Shown: positions 18,409-28,305 of the stretch, piece after piece
How positions within the stretch are numbered: the stretch's first letter is position 1
Layout: each line of letters starts with the position of its first letter
From: Enterococcus mundtii
GTDB taxonomy: Bacteria > Bacillota > Bacilli > Lactobacillales > Enterococcaceae
Length of the DNA: 64,000 nucleotides
Direction: 5' to 3'
Assembly: GCF_013394305.1 (NCBI RefSeq)
Contig: NZ_AP019810.1
Location: forward strand, 1,404,501 to 1,468,500
Notes under the pieces: generated by a model
Seen by the model: the letters and a program-made list of their open reading frames with translations, nothing else
What the model was told of the DNA's origin: nothing
Database searches by the model: none
Translations under genes and position numbers: made by a program

Positions 18409-18849
18409 TTATTTTTGGATCGTCGCCAAAACTGCACGTGAAACTGGACCGACAAATAATAACTGTAACGGCAACGCCATGATCACATTCATTTTCCAAG
18501 CTGTAAGATAGGCAGAAAGAAATTGTTCTGGAATCCCTTGTTCAATAACAATACCGAATAATGACATACATGTCACCATACCTAAAACCATGAGACATGA
18601 AATCGTAAGGATCATTTGCATTTTATTTTGTTTATTTATAGGTAGTTTGAAAGCAATCTTTTTTGCGACTACTCCTACGATAAAAACATCTAAGATAAAT
18701 GCCACGATAAATCCTGGTATAAGTCCTACGAATAAGTTTGATACATGCAACGCATTATGTAACCATAGATTATAGATACTCATCCCTAAAACCATCAGAA
18801 AACACATCATTGTTGTAAAAATAATTCCTTCTTTTTTGTTTGTTGGCAC
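18409..18849 (-). CDS. DUF2798-type four-helix membrane protein
   Basis: 146 aa from GTG 18849 (MPTNKKEGIIFTTMMCF), 8 nt after AAGGAG; a GTG at 18858 lies too close to that site. Four hydrophobic helices: IIFTTMMCFLMVLGMSIYNL, LIPGFIVAFILDVFIVGVV, MILTISCLMVLGMVTCMSLF and MNVIMALPLQLLFVGPVS. The family is conserved in Firmicutes and has no known function. Confidence 0.8.
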   Translation of the reverse strand: MPTNKKEGIIFTTMMCFLMVLGMSIYNLWLHNALHVSNLFVGLIPGFIVAFILDVFIVGVVAKKIAFKLPINKQNKMQMILTISCLMVLGMVTCMSLFGIVIEQGIPEQFLSAYLTAWKMNVIMALPLQLLFVGPVSRAVLATIQK

Positions 18850-19069
18850 TTCAATCACTCCTTTTCATGAAAAACAGCATAGCATAAATGAAAATTTTTC
18901 GTAAGTTTTTATTTTATTTTTTTCATCGAGCTATATTTCTTGACTTAATTTAGAAAATATATTGGAAAATAATTAAATTTACGATAGAATAATATTAGTA
19001 ACACCGAAATAAAAATAACATTTTCTTATCAATCAAATAAAGAAAAGATTATAACCAGGAGGATATTTG

Positions 19070-22000
19070 ATGAAAGTAAGGATTTTGCTTGCATCGATAA
19101 TGTTATTAAACGCATCATTGTCGCCATGTATTGCTTTAGCAGAAACAGTAACAAACAATAATCAGCAAACCGAAACCACCTCAAGTTCAATCACCGAAGA
19201 AAAAACAACGAATGTAATATCTCCAACTACCATTTCAACCACAAATGAAGAGATACCCCCACCCAGCACTGACACACCAACTATAATAGGAACTCCCCAA
19301 TTAATAGGAGAAAGCTATAAGGATGGTGTCAGTAAACCGAAACGAATCAACGTATCAGCGACTGAAACTATGCAACAAACATTTATTGAAGATGAGGAAA
19401 ACAAAAAAACAACACATAGCTACATTGGTGGAAACACAATCTATGAAATCAATTCCACAGATGTGCAAGTCCCTAACCCCCGAACTACTGATTCATCCAC
19501 GATCCAGTTAGCTGTCTACACTGGAGATGTCTCACAAACCAAACAAACTTTAGCTTATTATCTTGCACAACAGTTTAAAACTTATCAACTCTCACTCGAA
19601 AATCTCACAGATATTCTTTCAATTGATCCAACTTTAGCGATCAATGAAGATAGTTTGTTTGCTTTGATCCAAGAGTATTATCCGCAGGTCACAGAAAAAA
19701 CCACCATTCGAGAAATAGAAGATTTAACTGATCAATATGGGAGTGTGCAAGACACACCAATATTCCCCACTTTATCTCTTCAAGAGAATAGCGAGGTAGT
19801 TACAGGAAAAGTCGTTTTGGCTCAAAAAGCAGTTTTATCTGACCATACTACTTGGTTTTTTGCTCAAAATGCTAATCACCAAGGTTGGATAGCTGCAGAA
19901 GCTATAACAACCTATATCCCTCACTCAATTAGTGAAAGAGAAAAAAAAGGCACATTGACTTCAAATGCGAAACTTTATTCTAATTTAACCAACGCCTGGC
20001 TTGATATAGCCGATGAGTCGATTGATACCACTATAATTTATGATGTAAAAAATAGTATTGAAATCGATCAATCAACTTTTTATGAACTTTCACTAGATGG
20101 AGTAACAGCTGGTTATGTGCCAAAAGAAAACTTTCAATTAAATGATGGCGAAAAAGGTCTCGATGATATATCTAGGGGTGAATCTTCTATCATCACTAGC
20201 GATGTTCCAACTGACGCTCCTGAACTTTCTAGAAAAAGTAATCAAGATAGTTTTATTACAGAAAGAACAACTCAACAAGCTATCCTTACTTACGGCACAC
20301 ATATACGAAATATCGGATGGCTTCCTGAAGTAGCAGACGGTGAATTATCAGGTACAACCGGCAGAGTTCTCCCAGTTGAAGCCCTTCGCTTAAACTTAAA
20401 CACTTCTTTACAGGGAGCTATTGAGTATACGTCTTATGTCGAACAAACTGGGTGGCAAAACTGGGTCACACAAGGAAATATTTCAGGAACTGTAGGTCAA
20501 GCGAAACAAATCGAAGGAATCAAGCTACGTCTGACAGGCCAATTAGCCAATCAGTTCAATATTTTCTACCGTGTTCACGTGAAAAACATGGGTTGGTTAC
20601 CATGGACAAATAATGGGAGCGCTGCTGGATCAATTGGTTATAACTATCATATTGAAGCAATTGAGATACGTCTAATTGATCGATCACAGACAGGACCAGC
20701 TACGGGAGATTCTTATCGCGAAAAAGACCCATTCGTTTTAGCCCGTACTCATGTGACTAATCGTGGGTGGTTAAGTGAAAAAGATGCCAATACTTTTGTA
20801 GGAACGACGGGACAAAATTTAAGTTTACAAGCCATCCAGTTAAGATTATCAGAAAATACAATTGGTGGGGGAATCAATTACCAAACTCATGTGGCAAATC
20901 ATGGATGGGAAACTAGTTGGCGTTCTAATGGCTCCACATCAGGAACTACTGGCTTACATCTGCCAATTGAGGCTGTAAGAATCAATTTAACTGGAGCAAT
21001 AAGTACACGTTATGATATTTATTACCGAGTCCATGCACAAAATTTTGGATGGTTAGATTGGGCAAAAAATGGAGAGAATGCTGGGACTCAAGGATACGCG
21101 ACACAGTCAGAAGCCCTGCAGATCCGCTTAATACCAAAAGGAGCGGCAGCACCAGGACCAACAGCCCGTGCGTTCCGTCTCGCCCCCCCTAAACTCACTT
21201 TGCAAGGACATCTGTCCACAAATGGATGGGTTAGCCGTACAGGACTGACTACGATGATCAATTTCGCAAACCAAGGACGTCAATTTGAAGCAATTCGGGC
21301 AACCTTAGCAAATTCTAACTACTCTGGAGTGATAAACTATGATTCACACCTTACTAATATAGGTTGGACAACACCTGTCTCAAATGGAGTAATATCTGGG
21401 ACTACTGGTCAAAATCGTTCCCTTCAAGCTTTCTCTTTTAGCTTAACGGAAGAATTATCTGAAAAATACGATATTTACTATCGTTCATTCGTCCGTTCAC
21501 GCGGTTGGTTAGGTTGGGCTTCAAATGGTCAAAAAGCAGGCTCAGTTGGAATGAGTCTACCTGTCGAAGCAATTGAAGTCACGATTGTAGAAAATGATCG
21601 AAAACCAGCGGGTTACCAAGCAAATCAACTGACCATATTAGGTCAAATTGACACTTCAACACCAGAAGGAAGATTTGTCAATTCTATTACACAAAGTGCA
21701 AATCGAGTTGCTCCAGCATACGGATTATACACTTCTGTCATGCTTGCTCAAGCAATTCTAGAGACCGGCTATGGCACTAGCTTCTTGGCACGCAATGCGA
21801 ACAATTTCTTTGGAATGAAGTTCAAAGATGGGGAAGATGAAGGGAAATATGATTACGTTTGGCATGTATCCAATGAAGTTGTCAACGGGATCACGATACC
21901 TGTCAATTCTAAATTCCGTGTCTATCAAAGTACCGATGAATCTTTCATCGACAATGCTGTGAAACTGAAATATGGCGTACCTTGGGACCCTGTTCGCTAT

Positions 22001-22138
22001 CGTGGAACTTGGAAAGTTAATACACGTTCTTATCGAGATGCGACCCAAGCCTTAACTGGAACATATGCAACTGATCCAAATTATGGAACAAAATTAAACA
22101 ACATCATTGAACGTTGGCGTTTGGATCAGTTTGATTGA
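19070..22138 (+). CDS. secreted glucosaminidase with GW-like modules and nine ChW repeats
   Basis: 1022 aa from ATG 19070, 7 nt after AGGAGG. Signal peptide 1-25 (ILLASIMLLNASLSPCIALAE), then a Thr/Ser-rich linker. Two SH3/GW-like modules lie near residues 230-365 (NHQGWIAAEAITTY; GVTAGYVPKENF). Nine ChW repeats follow at about 407-840, each with an xxGW near its start and a G(T/S)xG element, arranged as three triads split by proline-rich linkers near 545 and 700. The C-terminal glucosaminidase domain (about 857-1022) has its catalytic Glu in QAILETGYGTS and ends ERWRLDQFD. It should cut peptidoglycan glycan strands, with the repeats binding cell wall. Convergent with a second glucosaminidase. 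Confidence 0.88.
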   Translation: MKVRILLASIMLLNASLSPCIALAETVTNNNQQTETTSSSITEEKTTNVISPTTISTTNEEIPPPSTDTPTIIGTPQLIGESYKDGVSKPKRINVSATETMQQTFIEDEENKKTTHSYIGGNTIYEINSTDVQVPNPRTTDSSTIQLAVYTGDVSQTKQTLAYYLAQQFKTYQLSLENLTDILSIDPTLAINEDSLFALIQEYYPQVTEKTTIREIEDLTDQYGSVQDTPIFPTLSLQENSEVVTGKVVLAQKAVLSDHTTWFFAQNANHQGWIAAEAITTYIPHSISEREKKGTLTSNAKLYSNLTNAWLDIADESIDTTIIYDVKNSIEIDQSTFYELSLDGVTAGYVPKENFQLNDGEKGLDDISRGESSIITSDVPTDAPELSRKSNQDSFITERTTQQAILTYGTHIRNIGWLPEVADGELSGTTGRVLPVEALRLNLNTSLQGAIEYTSYVEQTGWQNWVTQGNISGTVGQAKQIEGIKLRLTGQLANQFNIFYRVHVKNMGWLPWTNNGSAAGSIGYNYHIEAIEIRLIDRSQTGPATGDSYREKDPFVLARTHVTNRGWLSEKDANTFVGTTGQNLSLQAIQLRLSENTIGGGINYQTHVANHGWETSWRSNGSTSGTTGLHLPIEAVRINLTGAISTRYDIYYRVHAQNFGWLDWAKNGENAGTQGYATQSEALQIRLIPKGAAAPGPTARAFRLAPPKLTLQGHLSTNGWVSRTGLTTMINFANQGRQFEAIRATLANSNYSGVINYDSHLTNIGWTTPVSNGVISGTTGQNRSLQAFSFSLTEELSEKYDIYYRSFVRSRGWLGWASNGQKAGSVGMSLPVEAIEVTIVENDRKPAGYQANQLTILGQIDTSTPEGRFVNSITQSANRVAPAYGLYTSVMLAQAILETGYGTSFLARNANNFFGMKFKDGEDEGKYDYVWHVSNEVVNGITIPVNSKFRVYQSTDESFIDNAVKLKYGVPWDPVRYRGTWKVNTRSYRDATQALTGTYATDPNYGTKLNNIIERWRLDQFD

Positions 22139-22151
22139 TCTGATCTTTTAT

Positions 22152-22200
22152 AAAAAATATCTACTTGACATTATTTAAAAATGCCAAGTAGATATTTTTT
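22152..22200. terminator. bidirectional terminator between the two glucosaminidase genes
   Basis: AAAAAATATCTACTTG (22152-22167) pairs perfectly with CAAGTAGATATTTTTT (22185-22200), a 16-bp stem with A/T runs on both sides. Confidence 0.92.
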
Positions 22201-22205
22201 ATTTA

Positions 22206-23366
22206 TTAATTCGCGTAAAAACCGATTCCCTCATATCTCCAACCTAATGGTGTCAAAGAATCTCTTTCTACTGAACTTAATGTGTAATGATGTGTTCCGA
22301 TAGTTTCATTTGGGTTAAATAGTCGATAAATTGGTTTAGAACCTCCAGAATAAAAACTTAGCCCTTCATATCTCCAGCCTAGTGGTGTAAGGAAGTTGAT
22401 TTCTGACTGAGCCATTGTATAATGATGATCCCCATTATTTGGATTATACAGACGATACACCGGTTGACCACTATTTGGTGCTTGCCATGCAATTCCTTCG
22501 TATTTCCAACCAACTGTTGATAAATAGTTTTTCTCTCCCGCATTTAATGTGTACAAATGTTGCCCTGTACTTTTATTATATAAGCGATACATCGGTGAAG
22601 AACTAGAGTTTGGCGTATCATATTGTGTCAAATTATAGGTTTCAATAATACTATTCAATGTTGAACCATAGTTTGGTGCTGTCGCGTAACGACCTGTTAA
22701 CCATGCTGTGGCATCTTTATACGAAGAGGTATTACTTTTCCAAGCACCTGAGTAATAATACACACCCGATTGGAACGAAGTTGTTTTAAGAACAGTTACA
22801 TTATCCTGTAAAGATTCTGCGTACGAAGGATATTTACGAAAAGCGGCATTTACAGTGATCCATTGCCCATTTACAAACTCAGAAGTTGGCATTGTCACGG
22901 ATTGCCCATTATAACTTCCCTTTATTCCAAATAAATTGTAGTTAGGTGCCGAAGCTAGCGTACTTTTCCCCCAGCCACTTTCAACAATCGCTTGAGCGAT
23001 CATAACTGAAGCATATAAGTCATTCGCGCTTGCTAAGGTCTGTGCACTTGCAGCAATGCTATCAATGAACGCTTGTTGCGCATTTGAAGAAGCACGTGCT
23101 GAAAATGCTGCTATGCCAGGATTTTCAAATTGTGATAAATCCGCTTGATGTGTGTGTGTTAGTTCTTCCCCATTTGTCAGAGGATTCGTAATAGATTCAG
23201 TTTGTTCCACATTTTCCGTAGGCTGTTCTGTCACATCGTCTGCTTGTGTCGAAACGGTGGTTTCAACAGAATTATTTGTCCCTACTTCTTCTGCAAGTAC
23301 AGTAAGGTTGGTAGTCACAAGACTACTCAGAACAATTGCACTAAATAATAAATTTTTTGCTTTCAT
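22206..23366 (-). CDS. secreted glucosaminidase with three C-terminal DUF5648 repeats
   Basis: 386 aa from ATG 23366 behind AAAGGAG. Signal peptide 1-26 ([18 protein letters not shown]), then a Thr/Gln/Glu-rich stretch. The glucosaminidase domain is at about 105-250 (catalytic Glu in [35 protein letters not shown], closely parallel to the neighbour's C-terminus). Three 42-aa repeats follow, each beginning xYRLxN and containing GWxYEG (DUF5648, probably wall or sugar binding). Peptidoglycan hydrolase for division or turnover. Confidence 0.9.
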   Translation of the reverse strand: MKAKNLLFSAIVLSSLVTTNLTVLAEEVGTNNSVETTVSTQADDVTEQPTENVEQTESITNPLTNGEELTHTHQADLSQFENPGIAAFSARASSNAQQAFIDSIAASAQTLASANDLYASVMIAQAIVESGWGKSTLASAPNYNLFGIKGSYNGQSVTMPTSEFVNGQWITVNAAFRKYPSYAESLQDNVTVLKTTSFQSGVYYYSGAWKSNTSSYKDATAWLTGRYATAPNYGSTLNSIIETYNLTQYDTPNSSSSPMYRLYNKSTGQHLYTLNAGEKNYLSTVGWKYEGIAWQAPNSGQPVYRLYNPNNGDHHYTMAQSEINFLTPLGWRYEGLSFYSGGSKPIYRLFNPNETIGTHHYTLSSVERDSLTPLGWRYEGIGFYAN

Positions 23367-23572
23367 TACTTCTCCTTTATTCTTAAAAATAAAATAATTT
23401 AATGTGTTGCATATGATAACAGAAATATACACTCTCTTTAAACATCATACACTTTTTAATTATACATAGATTTCAACATTTTTCAGTATATAAATTCTTA
23501 AGATTTAGAGGAGTCTTTATGCCATTTTGTAACTTTCTATTTTTGAAGTCGATGATTATTGGCTCAAATCAA

Positions 23573-23655
23573 AAAATAAAAAACTCTTAGAGGCTTGCCG
23601 GCATAGTTTAGAAATACATCTGCTATTTCCAAACCCATACGCGTGCTCTAAGAGT
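23573..23655 (-). terminator. long-hairpin terminator in a 330-bp gap
   Basis: ACTCTTAGAG (23583-23592) and CTCTAAGAGT (23646-23655) pair perfectly. The arms continue imperfectly inward to TAGAAATA / TATTTCCA, about 30 bp in all. On the minus strand the stem runs into TTTTTTATTTTTT, so it terminates the reductase gene that stops at 23697. The rest of 23367-23572 is AT-rich leader of the glucosaminidase, with no gene seen. Confidence 0.75.
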
Positions 23656-23696
23656 AACATTCCTATTAAATTCGGTAGAAAAAACTAGTCCTTAAT

Positions 23697-24542
23697 TTAG
23701 ATACCTAACTCCCTTAACCCATCTTCTATCGAAGTCAATTCGCGTCCTAATACTTTTGCAAAATCATCAGAAGTTACATCTAACTGATTATTGCGAATAT
23801 CATTTTGGATTGCAGTCGTCATTTCTGCACCACCTTGAGAAAATCCCGAGGCTGTTAGTTTGTCTGTAAATTCATCTGGAGCCAACGAAAGGATGTCTAA
23901 AGGTTTCCCACTTACTTTAGCAACTTGTTCTGCCAAGGTTTGATAGGTGATTGGTTTTCCAGATAATTCTAAGAACTCAGGATAATCCATTCCTGCTAAC
24001 ACTTTTGCAGCTACTTCTGCATACTCTCTCTTTAACGCCCAACCGGTTTTCCCTTCGCCAGCTGCATAAACAAACTGACCAGTTTTCAATGCTACTCCAA
24101 TCAATGGCATCTCATTTTCTAAGTACCAGTTATTTCGTAAAAAGGTATGTTTAATACCCGATTCTTTGATGATTTTTTCTGTAAATTGATGGTCTGGAGC
24201 CAGGATACTAGTCGAATGATCTGCATCCGCAAAACTAGTATAGGCAATAAAAGAAACCCCCGTTTCTTTTGCTGCTTCTACAACATGTTGATGTTCAGCT
24301 TGTCGGTTTCCCGGTACACCTGATACAAATAATAGACGATCGATGCCTTGTAGCGCCTGTACCATCGTCTCGCGATCAGCATAATCGCCGATGCGAACTT
24401 GAAGTCCTGCTTCAATTAATTTCTGTGCCTTTTCTTCATTACGAGCAAGGACATAGATCTCCTCCAATGGAACCAGCTTCTTTAATTCTTCTAAAGCGTA
24501 GTGTCCAAATCCTCCAGTTGCTCCTGTTACTAAATAAGTCAT
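23697..24542 (-). CDS. NmrA/QorB-type NAD(P)-binding reductase
   Basis: 281 aa. Atypical short-chain dehydrogenase fold with a Rossmann motif at the N-terminus (YLVTGATGGFGHYALEEL). NAD(P) specificity elements are LARNEEKA and LLFVSGVPGNR; the active-site YxxxK is absent, which fits the QorB/NmrA group (quinone reductase or NADP sensor). Start ATG 24542 behind GGGAGTGG. Divergent from an Rrf2-type regulator, a recurrent pairing for redox or electrophile response. Confidence 0.82.
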   Translation of the reverse strand: MTYLVTGATGGFGHYALEELKKLVPLEEIYVLARNEEKAQKLIEAGLQVRIGDYADRETMVQALQGIDRLLFVSGVPGNRQAEHQHVVEAAKETGVSFIAYTSFADADHSTSILAPDHQFTEKIIKESGIKHTFLRNNWYLENEMPLIGVALKTGQFVYAAGEGKTGWALKREYAEVAAKVLAGMDYPEFLELSGKPITYQTLAEQVAKVSGKPLDILSLAPDEFTDKLTASGFSQGGAEMTTAIQNDIRNNQLDVTSDDFAKVLGRELTSIEDGLRELGI

Positions 24543-24582
24543 ATTCCCACTCCCTATTGATTAATTATTTTTGTTCATATAG

Positions 24583-24603
24583 CTGTACATTTTTAAAATA
24601 CAC
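24583..24603. promoter_or_regulatory. candidate operator between the reductase and Rrf2 genes
   Basis: TGTACATTTTTAAAATACA is an imperfect inverted repeat centred in the 121-bp divergent gap. It is the most dyad-like element there and a reasonable Rrf2 target, but this is inference. Confidence 0.35.
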
Positions 24604-24663
24604 CATTATCATAAAGAGTATGCTAAGATAAGTCAAGAAATCAAGTTGAAAGGATGGATTTTA

Positions 24664-25131
24664 ATGAAATATTCTCTACAATTAAGCGATGCGATCCACA
24701 TCTTAGCTTATATCCACATATTTCAAGGAACTGATTTACTTTCAAGCGACATGATTGCAAGTAGCATTGAAACGAATCCAACAAATGTTCGAAAAATCAT
24801 GAGTCAATTAAAAAAAGCAGATCTTATCCATACAACAAGTGGGAAACCAACACCCGTACTTGCGAAAGCTCCCGAAAATATCAATTTATTGGAAATTTAT
24901 CGAAGTATTGAAGGCAACACAAATTTGATCCAAGTAGATCCAAAAACAAATCCGAATTGCGTGGTAGGCGCTAATATCCAAGAAGTCTTGGCTGCAACTT
25001 ATTCTCGATTACAAAAAAAAGTGGAAGAAGAAATGGCAGTAATCACTTTAGATGGACTCATTAAACAGATTGCATTATCAGAAAAAGAGAAACGTCCAGA
25101 AAACCAGCCGCTCGTGGAAAAATTTCTTTAG
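24664..25131 (+). CDS. Rrf2-family transcriptional regulator
   Basis: 155 aa from ATG 24664 (MKYSLQLSDAIHILAYIHI) behind AAAGGATGG. Winged helix: SSDMIASSIETNPTNVRKIMSQLKKADLI, then the wing TTSGKPTPVLAK. Only one cysteine (NPNCVVG), whereas Fe-S Rrf2 proteins such as NsrR and IscR have three, so it probably senses by a thiol or ligand rather than a cluster. Most likely controls the divergent reductase and itself. Confidence 0.87.
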   Translation: MKYSLQLSDAIHILAYIHIFQGTDLLSSDMIASSIETNPTNVRKIMSQLKKADLIHTTSGKPTPVLAKAPENINLLEIYRSIEGNTNLIQVDPKTNPNCVVGANIQEVLAATYSRLQKKVEEEMAVITLDGLIKQIALSEKEKRPENQPLVEKFL

Positions 25132-25302
25132 TTTGATGTAAATCAGAGTCACTTTTAGTTATCTAAAAATTAAAATAACAGTTTTATATTATTATTAATT
25201 TTATAATAGATTAAATAATCTTCGTACTGGAAAAAAATTGCTGTTTTCTTTTTATTTATTCGGTAAAATTAAACTATGAAGATAACTAAAGGAGGAAATT
25301 TT

Positions 25303-26910
25303 ATGAAAGATTGGAAAAACGATTTTTGGGAATCTGATTTAGATCATGGCTATGAAATGTTTATTGAAAAACGCGTTCATGGATGTTTGTTTACACAAGA
25401 AAAAATCATCGCAAAAGTCACAGAAGAAAACAAGAAGGAGTATGACATACTTATCCAATTAACAGATGACAACCAATTCTATGGTCTGTCTTGCAGTTGC
25501 TCCCACGAAGACACAGGTCATTGTCCTCATGTCGTGGCTACCTTATTCAAATATGAACAAGAAAAAGAGCAGAGAAAAGCAAATGAACTGGTCAAGTTGA
25601 TTTCTTATGCAAATGAACAAGATATTCAAGACTTTCTATTAATTATTTTAAAAGAGAACCAAGAACTAGCTCAACGATTCCAAGAACATACTGCAATCAA
25701 AAATATGGACGATTACGATAAAATGATTGTTATTTTAGAAAAACATACCCATTATTCTGGAAGCAATATTCATGATCGTACACTTCAAAACATCAATAAA
25801 GAACTGTCTGAATTTTTAAACAGTCTTATTGATACATCCATCGCAAAAAAACAGATCCTTCATGCATTCGAATTAATGAACAGAATAGTTGAACACTTTG
25901 ACTTAGCAAAGGTACATAATGTAGAAAATGATATCAGCCTTATCATGCATCAATGGTACTCTCTATGGAAAAAATTACTTAGACATGCGTCTGAGCAAGA
26001 AAAACAACGAATATATTCTAAACTTTCGGCTAAAATAAATAACGCAAGCCAATCTCGTTTTTATATCCAACAAATTTTACATGAAGAATTCCCTGAACAG
26101 TTCTCTGATCAGGATCAGCAAAAACTTGATCAAACATCTGAAAATAACGGACACTTAAACTATAAAAACAAACGACTGCTATCCATTCGCCAAATGGAAA
26201 ATTTGAATTATACAGACAATCAAATTCATCAACGTGCACGCGAAAGCTGGCAATCTCCAACTATACGTTCACAATATATTGACTATCTGATGCAAAAGAA
26301 AGCATATGAAGAAGCAATCACTGTTTTGAATGAAAGTATTGTATTAGATCAACACTCTTCTGATATGGTCACCTTGCATCGCTATGCATTAAAAAATCTT
26401 TATCATAAACTAGGGGAAAAAGAGCTGTATGCGGAACAAGTCTTGCATCTTCTATTAGAGGGAGAGACCGTCGATATGAATTTGATCCATCAATTGAAAA
26501 AAACATATTCGATTGATCAGTGGGAAGAAGTACGTGAAAACTTATTTGAAAAATTAAAATATCGTACAGACGTTGGATTGTTTTATTCAAAAGAAAGACG
26601 TTATGATTTATTGTTGGATTATGTCCTCAAGTCACCTGGACTGGAAGAAGCAAGTCGCTATTTTTCTTTCTTGAGAAAGCAATTTCCAGAAGCGCTTCTT
26701 CAAAAATATGAATACGAATTACGGCGGATGGCTGCTGAGACAACTACACGTTTACGGTATCATAAAATGGCTTTGTTGATCGCCGAAATGGCCACCCTTC
26801 CAAGTAGCACCATCTCTGTTCAATTACTGATCAAAGAACTAAAAGAAAAATACCCACGCAGAAAAGCGATGCTAGAAGAATTGAGAAAATTAGAAAAAAC
26901 GTATAAATAA
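25303..26910 (+). CDS. SWIM zinc-finger protein
   Basis: 535 aa from ATG 25303 behind AAAGGAGGAAA; the frame opens 9 codons earlier without a better site. SWIM motif CxC-x7-CxH at residues about 64-76 (SCSCSHEDTGHCPHVV), predicted to bind DNA or protein. The rest is helical and repeat-like (KKAYEEAITVLNESIVLDQ; LYHKLGEKELYAEQVLHLL), resembling TPR-type solenoids. In many Firmicutes such genes adjoin an SNF2 helicase, but none is seen here. Role unknown. Confidence 0.8.
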   Translation: MKDWKNDFWESDLDHGYEMFIEKRVHGCLFTQEKIIAKVTEENKKEYDILIQLTDDNQFYGLSCSCSHEDTGHCPHVVATLFKYEQEKEQRKANELVKLISYANEQDIQDFLLIILKENQELAQRFQEHTAIKNMDDYDKMIVILEKHTHYSGSNIHDRTLQNINKELSEFLNSLIDTSIAKKQILHAFELMNRIVEHFDLAKVHNVENDISLIMHQWYSLWKKLLRHASEQEKQRIYSKLSAKINNASQSRFYIQQILHEEFPEQFSDQDQQKLDQTSENNGHLNYKNKRLLSIRQMENLNYTDNQIHQRARESWQSPTIRSQYIDYLMQKKAYEEAITVLNESIVLDQHSSDMVTLHRYALKNLYHKLGEKELYAEQVLHLLLEGETVDMNLIHQLKKTYSIDQWEEVRENLFEKLKYRTDVGLFYSKERRYDLLLDYVLKSPGLEEASRYFSFLRKQFPEALLQKYEYELRRMAAETTTRLRYHKMALLIAEMATLPSSTISVQLLIKELKEKYPRRKAMLEELRKLEKTYK

Positions 26911-26946
26911 TGTAGCAATAGCGACCCTATTCACAGTCCGTACTTC

Positions 26947-26989
26947 AAAAAGCCGAATCAACAAGCAACGCCGTTGATTCGGCTTTTTT
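26947..26989. terminator. bidirectional terminator between the SWIM gene and the T7SS operon
   Basis: AAAAAGCCGAATCAAC (26947-26962) pairs with GTTGATTCGGCTTTTT (26973-26988), a perfect 16-bp stem with T-runs both ways. A second smaller dyad (AATAGACAA / TTGTCTATT) lies just to its right. Confidence 0.9.
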
Positions 26990-27081
26990 GAATAGACAAT
27001 TACAAATTTGTCTATTTCCTATATTTTCCTAAAAAAGAAAAAGCATTTTAAAAACTTTTAAATAACATGATATCTCATCTG

Positions 27082-27414
27082 TCAATCAAATCCAATCGGA
27101 ATTGATTGGGCTGATTTACTGGTTGCTTGCTTCACGTCAGTCTCCCACTTGCTATAGATCTCTAAAAATCTCACTTCTTCTTCATCACTATATCCTTCAA
27201 AAACAACTTTATCGATATTTTTATGATCAAAAAAAATAGTGGTCTCAGGATTTAATCCTGAGGGATAAAGTACTGCCATATAGTCTGCAAACGTATCTTT
27301 TTTCGACTGTTGATCTGTATATACAGCACCTCTTCCAACGATGACTAATTTTTGTAACCCTTCCTCAAGCAACACGACACTTCCTAATGGTAATAACTTT
27401 TTCCCCTCATTCAT
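27082..27414 (-). CDS. DUF4176 protein, distal gene of the T7SS/LXG operon
   Basis: 110 aa from ATG 27414 behind AAGGAGG. The N-terminus LLPLGSVVLLEEGLQKLVIVGRG is the DUF4176 hallmark, shared with the protein at 30443-30844 ([25 protein letters not shown]). Both also end in a segment like KVVFEGYSDEEEVRFLE, so they are paralogues. DUF4176 proteins are tied to LXG/T7SSb loci; their job is unknown. Overlaps the upstream membrane-protein gene by 8 bp. Confidence 0.82.
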   Translation of the reverse strand: MNEGKKLLPLGSVVLLEEGLQKLVIVGRGAVYTDQQSKKDTFADYMAVLYPSGLNPETTIFFDHKNIDKVVFEGYSDEEEVRFLEIYSKWETDVKQATSKSAQSIPIGFD

Positions 27415-28300
27415 TATATATTTCCTCCTTATCAGTTCCTTTGATATGTTTGTTAAAATATTTCTCTCCATACCATTCTAATTGTGTTTTCCCTTCAAAA
27501 TTACGGTATTCTTCTGAGTATTTGTGTTTATAATAACCGTGTAATAGATACGGGAAGAATAGATAGGCTTCGGCGAGAATCACTGCAATATTAAACGCTA
27601 TCCACATAGCAAAAATATTAATAAAACCGATCATATCTGTTCGAGGTGTATTCCCACTAGGGAAAATGAATTTCCAAATCATGACTATTATGACCACTAT
27701 CCAGCCATAGCTCATTACCATCTGAATGATTTTTTTTATAAAACCACCCACCTTATGTTTCTCTTTATCTTTTATATTAAGCATTTTTATATTTAAGGAA
27801 TTACATTTACTTCTAATAACGATATAACCTACTATCGTTAATAAAATCAAAACGATTATCATCCCAATAGAAGTTAATAGTTTCAGAAACATAGTAATAA
27901 AAAATAAATTTACTGTCAGTATTAACCAAATAAGGTAATTGTTACAGGTGTTCATTGTAATAAAAATTCTTGTACTACTATTATTCCTATTTTTATATCT
28001 TGTATATAACCAGATAAATAAATAAATAAAAAGAAATATCCAAAAAAAACTTTCTGGCAAAAAATTTATATCTGGTTCAGGAACAAGGCTATTTCTATCA
28101 GGATCTTTTATCCCTAATTCAGTAAATTTAACAAAACCATATTGTCCCATTATTAAAATTATTGATATAGATATTAATAAAAAACGCTTTTTCCCATTAT
28201 ATAATCCTCTTTTTTCAGTATCTTTTATCATATAATCGACTAAACGATCATCCAACAAGTTTAAGCTTTGTTCAAACGTCGCATTGAATAATTTTTTCAT
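27407..28300 (-). CDS. polytopic membrane protein after the LXG effector (candidate immunity protein)
   Basis: 297 aa from ATG 28300 behind GGTGA; GTG 28309 is also in frame. About six hydrophobic segments (ILIMGQYGFVKF; FFWIFLFIYLFIWLY; YLIWLILTVNLFFITMFLKLL; MIIVLILLTIVGYIVI; YGWIVVIIVMIWKFIF; IFAMWIAFNIAVILAEAYLFF). I recognise no family. In LXG cassettes the gene directly after the effector usually encodes its immunity protein. A membrane location fits an effector with a glycine-rich, membrane-active-looking end. Codon content is markedly AT-rich compared with its neighbours. Confidence 0.65.
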   Translation of the reverse strand: MKKLFNATFEQSLNLLDDRLVDYMIKDTEKRGLYNGKKRFLLISISIILIMGQYGFVKFTELGIKDPDRNSLVPEPDINFLPESFFWIFLFIYLFIWLYTRYKNRNNSSTRIFITMNTCNNYLIWLILTVNLFFITMFLKLLTSIGMIIVLILLTIVGYIVIRSKCNSLNIKMLNIKDKEKHKVGGFIKKIIQMVMSYGWIVVIIVMIWKFIFPSGNTPRTDMIGFINIFAMWIAFNIAVILAEAYLFFPYLLHGYYKHKYSEEYRNFEGKTQLEWYGEKYFNKHIKGTDKEEIYNE

Positions 28301-28305
28301 ATTCT

